Assembly (NCBI RefSeq): GCF_014851395.1
Contig: NW_024040040.1
Span: 18,419,000 to 18,482,999, forward strand
Reading direction: 5' to 3'
Source of the DNA: Micropterus salmoides
Lineage: Eukaryota; Chordata; Actinopteri; Centrarchiformes; Centrarchidae
DNA length: 64,000 bases
The translations under genes and the position numbers were made by a program. This document shows, piece by piece, positions 1 to 12,300 of this stretch. Within the stretch, counting starts at the first letter, position 1. The number at the start of each line of letters is the position of its first letter. Below the pieces are notes generated by a model. The model was not told the origin of the DNA. It did no database searches and saw nothing but the letters and a program-made list of their open reading frames with translations.

Positions 1-80
1 TTTATGAAATTAGCAGAAACTGCAAAGAAAGCTACCTTCGCTATTTTTGACACACAATCAGGCCAGCTTCCAAAACACTC
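1..80. other. intronic sequence, nothing recognised
   Basis: AT-rich sequence upstream of the inverted-repeat element; no exon seen. Confidence 0.4.
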
Positions 81-2013
81 TATGGGCTGATATTTGTGTC
101 AGTAGAATCAGAATTATTTAAACCTGAATTTGAATTACTCAACTTGAATAATCGCATTAAAAAACTGAATTTGAATAGAATAGTTTGAATTTGTATTATT
201 TAACTTGAATAATTGCATTGAAAAACTGAATCTGAATAGAATAATTTGAAACTGAATTCCTTTAACCTTCAAACTGAATGTAATATTATGAAACTGAATT
301 CAGTTGCAACTGAAACTGTATTTAAGCCTCACTAAAAATTCAACTCTTTATGTACTTTCACTTTCAGTTAGCGCAATCAAATTCACTTCTCTCATTTCAA
401 TTACAATCCACAAGATTCAGTTTCAAAGACAAAGCCAGTTCAAGGTCCTTCAGGAAGAGCAATTGAGTGCCTGAAAACAATAAGCCTGGTTCCATTACAT
501 TACATTTATTCATTTAGCTGAAGCTTTTATCCAAAGTGATTTACAATTGCTATACATGTCAGAAGTTGCACGCTTCTGGAGCAACTAGGGGTTAAGTGTC
601 TTGCTCAGGGACACATCGGTAGATGGGTCACAGTGGGGAATTGAACCCGGCTGTCTCACACCAAAGGCATGCACCATCACCAATCCCATCTGTTCCATCA
701 GAAATAATGGCAAAATAAGCTTCCAACCTGATTTATTACCTCAGTAAACACTTTTCTGATCTTAATAGTCCGTTTCAAGTCTTTTTCAATACAGCATGAT
801 GTTCATTTAATAAATTTGTTGTCCTATATAGAGGAAAATAGCCGATAAAGCAGGTTATGCTTTAGGTTAGGATTACCTTATGGGTATTCAACACCATCAC
901 TTTTTTGCGGCATGGTGAAGCTTGACAAAAGGCATCATTCTCAGGTTTGTATAAACTTATATAATATAAGAAATAGATTTATATACAAGTGATAGAATGC
1001 CTGTTAGGCTTCCTTGTGAGTGAGAAGTAGATACCATGATGACCTGTCAATCAAGTTAGAGTGACTTCTATCTACTGCATTTAAATGCAAATTTAACCAC
1101 CACAATTAAAATCACACAGTTAAAATCACAATTAACGTGAATTATGGATGCACCTTGCGAACCAAGCTAGATAGCTACATGGTAACACTTTGGTCAGAAT
1201 GGGCTTTTGTTAATCCTGCCATAAATGCACTCTCTTCAGTTCACTGCACATGGTATGGGTATTCGAGCAAAAATATTGCATTACTTTAAGCACTGACTGA
1301 AACATGGCTGTGTCCAAAATTAACTTAACATAAACTGCATCCTATCACTTGTACTTAAATCTTTTTCTTATGCAAGTTTATACAATCCTGAGAATGGTGA
1401 CTTGTCATTCTTTACCATGCTGAAAACGAATGCTGTTCAGCTTGAGTACCCATAAGGTAGCCCCACCTCAAAGTATACGCTACTTTATCGGCTATTTTAC
1501 TCTAAATGGGACCAAAATTCACAAAATGAACATCATACTGATTAGAAAAGGACTTGAAACTGACATCATAAACTCATTAGGAAAGAGTTTACTGAGTGTT
1601 TTTTAACTGATGTCAGTTAAGTTTTTAACTGAGGTGGGAAGCTTATTTTGCCAGTATTTCTGATAAACTGAGCTCTCAATTGCTCTTCCTGAAGGACCTC
1701 GAACTGTCTATGACCTTGAATCTGAATCTTGTGGAAAGTACATAAAGAGTTGACTTTTTAGTGAGGCTTAAATACAGTTTCAGTTGCAACTGAATTCAGT
1801 TTCATAATAATGCATTCAGTTTATTGGAATTTAGTTTCTAACTAATAAATTCAATTTCAAATTATTCTATTCAGATTCAGTTTTTCAATGCAATTATTCA
1901 TATACATGAATACATATACAAACTATTATATTCAAATTCAGTTTCAGATTATTCAAGTTGAGAAATTCAGATTTAAATCATTCAGATTCTACCAACACAA
2001 ATATCAGCCCATA
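81..2013. mobile_element. long-inverted-repeat (fold-back/MITE-like) element
   Basis: The ends are inverted copies (TATGGGCTGATATTTGTGT at 81; its complement ends at 2013). Complementarity continues, with divergence, through about 81-1005 against about 1340-2013, including the shared block around TATTTAAGCCTCACTAAAAA. No transposase ORF. Terminal A/T-rich TTGAATT-type motifs repeat within each arm. No clear target-site duplication. It ends 70 nt before an unc80 exon. Confidence 0.75.
493..700. repeat. interspersed repeat inserted into the left arm of the inverted-repeat element
   Basis: The block starting ATTACATTTATTCATTTAGC and ending near CCAAAGGCATGCACC interrupts the left arm; the right arm lacks it at the matching place. 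It resembles a short fish dispersed repeat (AGCTTTTATCCAAAGTGATT, GGGGAATTGAACCCGG). The family is not assigned. Confidence 0.6.
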
Positions 2014-2083
2014 CACTGCTTCATGTAAATCCTTCATAATGACTTTTATTCTAATATGTTCTGTTCCATTTCTTTCCTCTCAG

Positions 2084-2231
2084 GCTCAGAACTGCCTCAC
2101 CAGCCTTTACAAGCTGGACAAGCTGCAGTTTCGACAGACAATGCGCGAGTACGTCAACAAGGACTCTCTTAATAACATCGTGGACTTCCTGCATGCGCTG
2201 CTGGGCTTCTGCATGGAGCCCATTACTGACA
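2084..2231 (+). CDS. unc80: unc80 exon (AQNCLTSLYK...EPITD)
   Basis: Acceptor CTCTCAG, donor GTAAGT. Enters in phase 0, leaves in phase 1. Encodes the block NNIVDFLHALLGFCMEPITD. Confidence 0.93.
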
Positions 2232-5200
2232 GTAAGTGTGTGAAGTGTGTGCGAGTGGGACCAGATGCAGATCGTGACAGACAAAAAATTTGCATATGCG
2301 CAAATAACAAATTCACAGATAGCATGCACCAGGGTTTGACCAATATTGATTTTGAATGCTCATATGATTCAAATTAGGTGTGATGTTACAAAAAGTCAAT
2401 AATCTGTGCAGTAGGGCTGCTAATCCTACGATTATTTGTTATATCCATTAATCTGCCTATTTTATTTTTCCATTAAGCAATTGTTTGGTTAGAAAAAAGT
2501 GTAGTAGTTTACAGCTATGCCACCAGCTGTGTTAGGCTGAACTTAGGCATAGCAGTGACGTCCACGCAAAAGTCAGCATGCTAACATGCTCACTCTGACA
2601 GTGCCTACGTGCTCATCATCTTGTAGTCCGTCACCTTCAGCTGTACTTTGTGTTTATTGTTAATTAGCAAATGTTAGCTTCCTAACAGGCTAAACACTAA
2701 TAGTGAAAATGCTAATATCATATCTACATAATATCAGCATGTTAACATTGTGAACTTGTGAGCATGCTGACAGCAAATTTTCCCATCTGAGAAGAATGTT
2801 TGGCATTTTTTTTCTTGAGGGAAAAACTATCCATTTTCAAAATATTGTTTCAGCGCTACTGTGCAGATGTTGACACTCAAACAGACGTTCATCATTAAAC
2901 AATCATATGCATTTAAATCTATATCACATTCAAAGTTCTAATGACGGTGCTACATTACAGAGCAGTAGAACATTTTGGAATTTTTTAGCAATTAATCACA
3001 AAGCTGAATTGCACTACCGCTATCTCACCCCGTACTCACATTCCAGCGCTATCTCTGTTTTTATATATGTTATTTCCCTCCCTCCTTCCACTTGTCTCTG
3101 CTTGTCTGTGTCCCTTTTTGTATCATCCTCCTGCTTCCATCTGCCCTCTTTTTCTTCATCCACTTAAGTGAGCTGAATCCTACCTTCCTTACTCACTCGT
3201 CCATTCTGTACACTTGCCAATCCAAAGCTTTGCTCATTACATTTCTGCTCAATCGGTGGCTTTATTGCTGAGCATTGAGACCCATTGCACATGCCAATTC
3301 AGTTTTGCACTGAAATTTGAAGTATTTTGTATACAGTAAACACACTACTGTGCAAATTGGCAAGTTACTGAACCGATGAGTGTTTTTAAATTCTGAAAGT
3401 GAACAGGGCACCTTGTTTAGTTTTTGTGTATGTGTGTTATGTTTGCGCGTGGCAATCTGTGTGTGTGTGCGTCTCAAGTTCGCCTCTTTCCGGAGGTGGG
3501 GGTGCCACGTCCTTTCTGACACCGCATACATGTCTGTGCTGGCCTGATGTCAATCAACTTGTGCCCCGCCTCTTTTCTCTTGCAGAGTACGGCAGTGCAG
3601 GTGAGAGGTCCAGGAGGGCGAAAAAAAGAAACATCGGTAGATACACATGATCAATAATCAATAACAGTCAATAATATAAGCAAATAAGATCAATACACTC
3701 ACCCGATCAGACCCTTCCCTAGGCACCGCTTCCATTGCTGCACCCTTCACTCTCTCCGAAAGTGACAAAACTCGCCTGCAACTCCAAAATTTAGACTTGT
3801 ATGATTAAATCTGGTATTCATAGAGCTTTTTTCCCATAATCAATAAGTTTCATCTAACTGGACCAAGAGAATAAGCACCCTAATGTATGTTTTTATAGCA
3901 GGCCTTAGTCACTTGCATGTATTCCTTACCCCTTCCAAGAATCCTTTTCAGTTTGCTTCTCCACCATATGCTTTTCTTTTGCCCCACCTCCCCCTTCCCT
4001 CCCTGTTTTACGGGCTCAATGTTTTATACTCAAGCTGGTCAGCTGTCAATAATGTTCTCCCCCTGCTGACTAAACCACCCCCTGTGTGATCCGGGATCTC
4101 CCCCGCCTTCCTGTTGCTTCCAGACAAGGCGGGCTTCGGGAACAACTTCACCACAGGGGACAACAAGTCCGTGGCCCAGACTATGGAGGCGGTGGTGGTG
4201 GGCTGCATGTTCAAGTCCCTCATCACCCGCTGCGCCTCGACCACGCACGAGCTGCACAGCCCAGAGAACCTGGTGAGTGGTGTGTGTGGGTGGGTGTGTG
4301 TGAGTGAAATCCTGTGTCCATCTGCCTCTCTCTGTCTGTGTTTATTTTCCTCTCTCTGTCTGTGTTTATTTTCCATTTTTCCTATCAGTCTCTGGGGCTC
4401 TCAACTGATATGCGAGTATTTGAAGGACTGAGTCCTTCAAATATTCGCATATCAGTTGTACTCCCATTAGAGTCATTTCTTGTTGCATGATGTTGTAGCT
4501 GAATTATTAATAGCTAATTTTCTACTGAGCCTAAAGAACAATCACTTATGCTGCCTCTGTTAACGCCTTGTCATACATGATTAATTGGACTTGAGGTGTA
4601 CTTAATCTCACTCAGTGAATAAAGACATTAACTTGAGCTATTCTCATCCTTTGCCTGAACATATATTTGACATTTATCTTTTTGGAAATGGCATCCCTAT
4701 ATTAAGGCACCTTTTATATTTGTCATCCAACTGATACTAGCACTATCTACATGCAGAATCTCAGAGTGCTCAATCATTTGAGTTGTAGTTTCTCTGAAAG
4801 ACAGACTTGCACAGTAATAATAACTTGCCTTTTGTGTCTCATCAAAGACCTAATACTTTAAATTTAAGACCAAGGCAAGCTTATTTTTACAGCCTCATTC
4901 AAACACAGAGGCAATTCAAAGAAATGCATTAGAATAGTGTTTTAAGCACAATGTAGAGGAGAATAAACTAATATAAATACAATAAATAATGTACACTGAA
5001 GTTCCTTTGAACAACTTCCTATGTCATGGCGAAGAGTTGATCTTTGATGCCACGCCACAGACACGCCCACTGACGAAAACTTACAGATAGCACAACTTTC
5101 ATTGTCAATGCCTATAGAATGCACGTTAGAAAATTTAAGTCGATCTGATTAATTCCCTAGGAGGAGTTTGTTAAAGTACGGACCTTGTAAAAGGCCATAA

Positions 5201-6319
5201 ATGGGCTGTAATTGCACATTCAAATCAAAAAGGCTTTTTTGTGCGTCTTGGGATGATATGTACCACACAAGTTTTGTGCATCTGGGTGATTCAGTGCACA
5301 GGGGCTGCATCTTTGAAGGGACACTTCCAGATACCAGCAGGTGGCGCTATGAGGTTGAGTGAATTTTGACCTGTAGATGTGTTCAGGTTGTGACCATTAT
5401 CAAATGTATGAAATTTGGTAGAGATATGAGCATGTACAGTGAAGTTGCACAACTTCCTGTATCATGGCGAAGCATGGCACTTCGCTGCCACGCCACTGCC
5501 AAGCCACTGCCAAGGCGTTAACCGAAAATCCACAAGTTTTACAACATGGCCTCATCAATGTGTTATGGGTTTCCTGGGACAGTTTTGAAGTTCATATGTC
5601 CAACCTGGTAGTAGTACATTACAGCGTAAAACGTGTCATTTCCTGTTGCCAGCAGGTGGTGCTATGACTTTGGGTGAATATTAGCATATAGGCTCAGGGC
5701 GGGACTCTTATAGTGTATTCCAAAATTGGTGCAGATGTGAGCATGTAGATTGACGTTTATGGCGAATCATTGATTTTTGGACCCCACGCCACGGGAACTC
5801 ACCGTTCACACAACTTTTAATCGTCCACAGGTTAAGACTGCACAGCACAAATCTGAAGCCGGTCGGACTAAATCCTTAGGAGGAGTTCGTTAAAGTACAA
5901 AGTGTGTAAATCGCCAAAAATTACCATTAAATCCAAAATGGAATTATGTGCAAAGTTTGGTGAATTTTCGAGTATGTTTAGGCTCCCAAAATTGGGGGAA
6001 AAAAAAAAATAGGGATGGTTCGTGCTCGGGCCCTAATAAATGCTCCGTATTTGTATAGTGCCTTTCTAGTCTTTTTGACCACTCAAAGTGCTTTTTACAC
6101 TACATCTGCATTCACCAGTCAAACACATTCATACACTGAGGCTAAGTGCTCAAACAGAAACTAACATTCACACAAATTCATACACTGGAACAGCCGCCAG
6201 GGGCAATTTGGGGTTCAGTATCTTGCCCAAGGACACTTGCCCAAGGACAGCCTGGGGGAGCCGGGGATTGAACCACCGACCTTCCAATTAACTTTAGACA
6301 GTCTTTCAAACTTATGCTT

Positions 6320-6373
<54 letters not shown>

Positions 6374-9300
6374 CACACACACACACAGTATATGTACTTT
6401 ATATACGAAAGTCTATGGTTATGCTACTGAGCTATCTAAGCTACAAAGCTTATGGCAACACTTCTACAGAAATGTTAGGTAGTATGTAGGGTAATTTGGA
6501 TATAATAGCAGATACTTTTCAACACAATTGTAATCAAAGCATTATTGTTATGTAAAACGGCTATAAATTTTAGTGATTTACATTTTTCTGATATAAAAAT
6601 ATGTCTTCCATATATGAAATGAAAAATGATCTTCCTGTGTAAAATAATGTAGCTGAGTGGTGACGCAAATCTCAGTTGAGATATTGTCCACAGTAAATAT
6701 TGTATATATCTGACAAAAGTACTGAAGGAAGGCAATTTCCCTAGGAATTAAGGGGTCATTTTTTTACTCACTTATGGAAAATTCTTACAATTTGATGCCC
6801 TTGAAATCATCATCTACTTAAGCCACAATAAATCAGTGACATTACTCATTAATACATTCAGTATTTCTAATTTAAATAAGAATCCCTAAATCCAATAAAA
6901 CGTGATGTTTTGCACAAGACATTTTCTTCAATCAAACAAACAGCACATGCTTTCTTTATAAGTCTATGTGGATCACTCTTGAGGTACCATGACCTCTCTG
7001 TGGTGCCTAGAAAGCCTCGTGGCTGGCAGGACTGGTGTGCGTTGGCGGAAGATGACACACTTCAAGGCAGGCTTTATTATGGCACAGAATCAGAGGCCAC
7101 CCACTCACAAGCTGGAGCTGGTGTCTTGACAAACTCGAGCGTGTTCATATATGCCACCCGTTTCTGCATATGCATGTGCAAACATACATGCTGTTTTATG
7201 CTAACAGCATAGTGATGTCAGCCTGATTCTAGGCCCTAGCAGTCAATTTTCTTTGTCTTTTTCTACCTCTGACGCACTGTTGTTCACACACCCCTCGACT
7301 CACACGTCCCTCACTCTCACTTATTTGCCACCCTCTTCCTTCCCAGGGTCTGTACTGTGACATCCGCCAGCTGGTGCAGTTCATTAAGGAGGCCCACGGA
7401 AATGTGTTCCGCAGGGTGGCACTGAGCGCGCTCCTGGACAGCGCAGAGAAGGTCACCACCACCAAGAAACCTGAAGAGAAGGAAGAGGCCAAACTGCCCG
7501 GACCAAGGAGGTACTGGCCCATCAGTGGGCAGAAATGGTCTCACTGACATCACGTCCAATCATAAGCTAGTAAAAGTGAAATCTCCTAAAAATATCTTGC
7601 AATGCTCCTTTGTCCATTGCTGCTGACGTGCCCTTGAGCATAAAAACCCCCAACTCCCCCTCTTAGGTGTTAACAAAAGATTTTTCATCCAATCACAGTG
7701 ATTGGTTGCAATAGATTTTACTTTCTCCTTTTCTGACAAATCAGAGCAACGCTTCTCATCACAGCTGGCTGTTTTTGATTTCTTTTATGTTTTTTTCCCC
7801 CCGTCCTGTTCGCATCTGTTTTTCTTGCTTGAGCGACTGATTTGATGTGGCTGTAGCACACAGGTCCGCAGCCCTGCGGGCACCTCCACAATTTTTGCCT
7901 CATCATGTGACCAAACTTGAAATTAAAGTCACATGACAGCATTAAAACGACTCAGATTCAGATATACACAGTATTAAGTAATATAATAATGTTATAAATT
8001 GGGAATTTTTGAATTCATAGGTTGATATGGAAGAGGAAATTAGTTACTATTAACAATAATACTATTAATAATTAAATAACTATATAATAACTCATGGGAT
8101 AGCGTCAGGAGAGTTCAGTTGGTGTCTGAAACAGGTGGCCTGAGCGCTGTGTCTGTGTGTTGGGGTGTGTGCGCAGGTCAGAGGCAGGTGTGTCCGGGGA
8201 GAAGGGTCAGGTGTCCAGTGCTGCAGATGAGTGTCGCAGCTACATCTCCAGTAGACCCCCCCAGACACCCGAACAGTGAGTGTCCACCTCACAGCATGTC
8301 CATATAGCACCATCTATGTGGAGCTGCCATTTCTCTGCTCAAAATAGGAAAAACTTTTATAAACTCTTCCTGTTGCTCCCTCTGCCCCTTCAATAAAGAG
8401 CCGATCACAGTGCTAAACATGACATTAACACTAAAAGATGTACAATTGTGTAAAAGCTGAAGTTAATTTTTTTTAATCCATGTGTAAACATTCAAATCCG
8501 ACCTCCCTTCACTCCGTCTCTGTACCTTCAGTGATGAACACATCCCGGGTGCTCTGCTTGGCAGGAAGGACTTTTGGAGGAAGATGTTCAAGTCGCAGAG
8601 TGCCGCCAGTGATACCAGCAGCCAATCAGAACAGGACACCTCAGAATGCACCACTGCCCATTCTGGCACCACCACCGACCGGCGCTCCCGTTCCAGATCC
8701 CGTCGCATTTCACTTCGGAAGAAACTGAAGCTACCAATAGGTGAGAACAGAAATTTGCAACAAATCTATGTCTAATTAGACAGATATCTGAATCCTCACT
8801 CAACCATGACAATTTAGGGGTTTTTTTTGAGAGCACAAAACCTATCAATTCTTTCTGTGTAAATCATTTTAAGATCCCAATATAAATGCGACAACAGAGA
8901 GTGCATATAACAGTTAAAAGAAAAAAGAAAAGGAAAATAATTACATTCTTAACATGATTGTGCTTATAGTGTATGTATAGTACAGATTAGTGTATATATA
9001 TTTACATTTTGATAGTAAACTTTGAGGAATTGCCTTTCAGGAGAAACTGCAGGAGCATCACATTTTCAAAAGCTTTTCAATAACAGTTACTATTTTATTT
9101 TGGGCAGGTCTGGCTTAGACACTAAAATTTACCAAAAAAATACAAATTTAACAAAATGTCAATTTGACCAAACATCACAGTGAAAAATTAAAATACATTG
9201 TTTTAGAACTATATGTGTCCATTTTCCTGTTAATTTAACATACATTCTAACTACAGCTTATTTTTAACTACAGCAGTGAACTCTCTTAAAAAGTTAACTA

Positions 9301-12300
9301 TAAAACTTATAGTGTGTCTAGTTTGGGTCAAAGATATAGGAATTGTTTTACTTGTACATGCTAACAGGGCAGAACCATATTGACTGATTTCAGTGCCTAA
9401 CAAAGCTACCAAATAATTTTTTTTACAGTGTATTACCATGACCATACCTCATTGCATTTTCTTTCCCACTGTCACCTTGAAATTCACTCTTAACATTATG
9501 TATTTTGTATGTCTGACATTGGCATTGGAACATGCCTGCCACGAGGCCAAGTCACTTCATCTCTTTGGTCTGTTTTGTGTTCCTTTTTGTACCTTAGCAT
9601 GCCGTGGGACTGTTCGCCTACCACTCACTCTCTCTGTCTTACGTATGTGGATGTGGAACCATCTTCATACAGTATATGTTTCATGTCTGTTGGTGGTGTT
9701 CATCTCTCCCAATGTGCAAGGGGTTCCAGACCTGGGTCAAATTGTTTTTGCAAATTGTATCAGATGGATGGCGGCTTTTTTTCCACAAAGGCAAAGGCAC
9801 TAGACAGCTAAGCTTAAGCAAGAAAACCGGCATTATAGCAAGTGAAAGCTAGCTGGTGAGATAGCCATGGCTAGACTTAGCTAAAGCTAAAAATGGACTT
9901 ACTGATTTTTCTCTAGCTATTATCAATAATTGAGACATTCTGATATGTTAATAAACCAGTCTTTTAGTTATTCAGTATTCTTTTTTGGAACATTTATTCC
10001 AAAATGGCAAGCTAATCTCCAGCTAAAGCTAAATTTATGTTAGCTCAGCAGAGTTCCAGTAACAGCCGTCTCAGCTTTTGCCCCTGATGAAATTCATGCA
10101 ATGTGTAGTTAGTTACCTACATTTATTCACATAATTAAACATGATAAAGTGTAGATTAATTTAACACACTGGTTTTCATTTAAATATTGACATTAGACAG
10201 GCAGACTGACACGTAACAAACAAGACACATTTAAGCTTTATGAACTGTATGTAATGAAGTTAAAGTTTATTTTCTAAAATGCTTGCTTTTGCTTTTATTT
10301 TTTATATAATTTTTGTCTGTGTACTCTGTAAAGCACTTTGGGTTGCCTTTGGATATGAAACATGCTATTTAAATACATTTGCCTTGTCTAAAACAGACAA
10401 AATCAGAAGGATAGGTTAGCTTACTGTATTTTCATCTTGCATTCCATGAAGATTATCCAAACACAGTGTCTGCATTTTATAGGTATTAGTGTTGTGGCAG
10501 TAATGTTTTTTGGGTAAAATAATCAGCCTTAAAAGGCATAAAATTAAGGCATTACAACCTTTTTATCTGATACACAGTCTGCCAGCCAGTCTGAAAAAGT
10601 CTCTTGTTACTGCTCTCTGCCTTTGTTACGCACTACTCCATCCATCTGCCATCTACGTCTTTTAGTGTATTAGCAAAATCCCCTCAACTTGTCTTTTTTT
10701 TTTTATTCGCCTGAGAAAAAGCAACGTTTTTAAATGAACCTCGGTCTGTGAATCTTTGAGTTTAAATACCCTGAATGTATGTGACCACATTAAATGATAA
10801 GGGAATGGTCTGCCTGCTCGTTTTCCTTCCTCTGCCCAACCCTTGTGTTTGTGCATGTGTACTTGCCTTCATAACCTAGTGTGTACAGTACATGTGTGTG
10901 TGCTTTATACCTCCTTTTGTTCTGTAGTGTAAATTTATTTTATTCTTGTGTCTCCAGGCAACTGGCTCAAGCGTTCCTCCCTTTCTGGGCTGACTGACGG
11001 TGTTGAGGACCTGCTGGATATCAGCTCAGTGGACCGACTCTCCTTCATACGTCAGAGTTCAAAGGTCAGGGGCTCACTGCCACTATACAACACTGGGTGG
11101 TATCATAGCTTGTTCACAGCTATAGCTTACATTAATATAATAATAAAAACAAAATATTATTAGATGAATATTTCACATTTTTTATTTATACACAATTGTG
11201 TATAATGCTGCCATAGCGAGAGAGTCAATAAGCATTCATAGCCAGGGCTGATTCCAGCATTATTTAGACCTGGTATATTTAAATTTGACTACTTTTGAGC
11301 CAATATATAAAAAAATATTATAGTGTTTGGTAATTTATTTAGATTTTGTTTGTTATAGGTATTACACTATATTTTGTGTGTGTGTGTTTAGGTGAAGTTC
11401 ACCAGTGCGGTAAAGCTGTCAGAAGGGGGTGCGGGGGGGCCAGAGTTCGCCAGGGACGAGGAGGAGAATTTCTTCAAGCGGCTTGGTAAATGGAGGTCTG
11501 GCAGGAGGAATCCATCCAAGCTTCACCACACAGAAGAGAAAGATGGTAGACCTCCCCCACCCCGGGGTGCCCCTATGCCCACCCACGCTCCATCGACCTT
11601 TGTCTATTTCTCTCTCTCTTCCTGTCCCCGCCTCTGTTTGTCGGTGTGGTGTTGTGTTGTGTCTTGCCTCGCAACTCGTGGTCTGTTCTCTTTCGCCATT
11701 CTCCATGTCAGCTCTGCCGGATAGCTGGCTGCTACACTCTGTTAGCCTGAATGTTTTCAACCCATCAGTGTCTCTCGTTTGTTAAAAAAAAAAAAATTAC
11801 ACTTTGAATTTCAAAATATTTGGAATTATCTTTTTGCTGAATGGTCTGCCACAAGTTAACTTCCAAAAAGTTTGTGTAAAACAATACAGTTGTAAATAGG
11901 CTGCACTTATACAGCGCCTTTCTAGTCTTGCGAACACTCAAATCGCTTTACACAAGTGGCTCTTCTTCTACTGCAACTTTGTGTTGCATTACCAACTCTA
12001 CATTCCCTTCTTTCCAACTATGCACGTCTTATTCTCTGTAACAAGGAACCCCTTCCTCTGTCTTTCACTTAACGGTGGAAAGAAAGGAAAGGAGGTGTGT
12101 GGGAATAACTCATCTACGAAACCATCTTTCTACTGTAGAGCGTATTTCTGTGCTATGTCAAGCATGACGCTGTCAGTGCTCTCTCTGTCTCTTCTGTGGT
12201 GATGTCTGGTGGTATTTTTCAATGCCTGAGTTTCAAGTGATAAAACAGAATATTAAACATACAGCGCTCTTCTCTACGGCTACGGTTACACTTGTCATTT

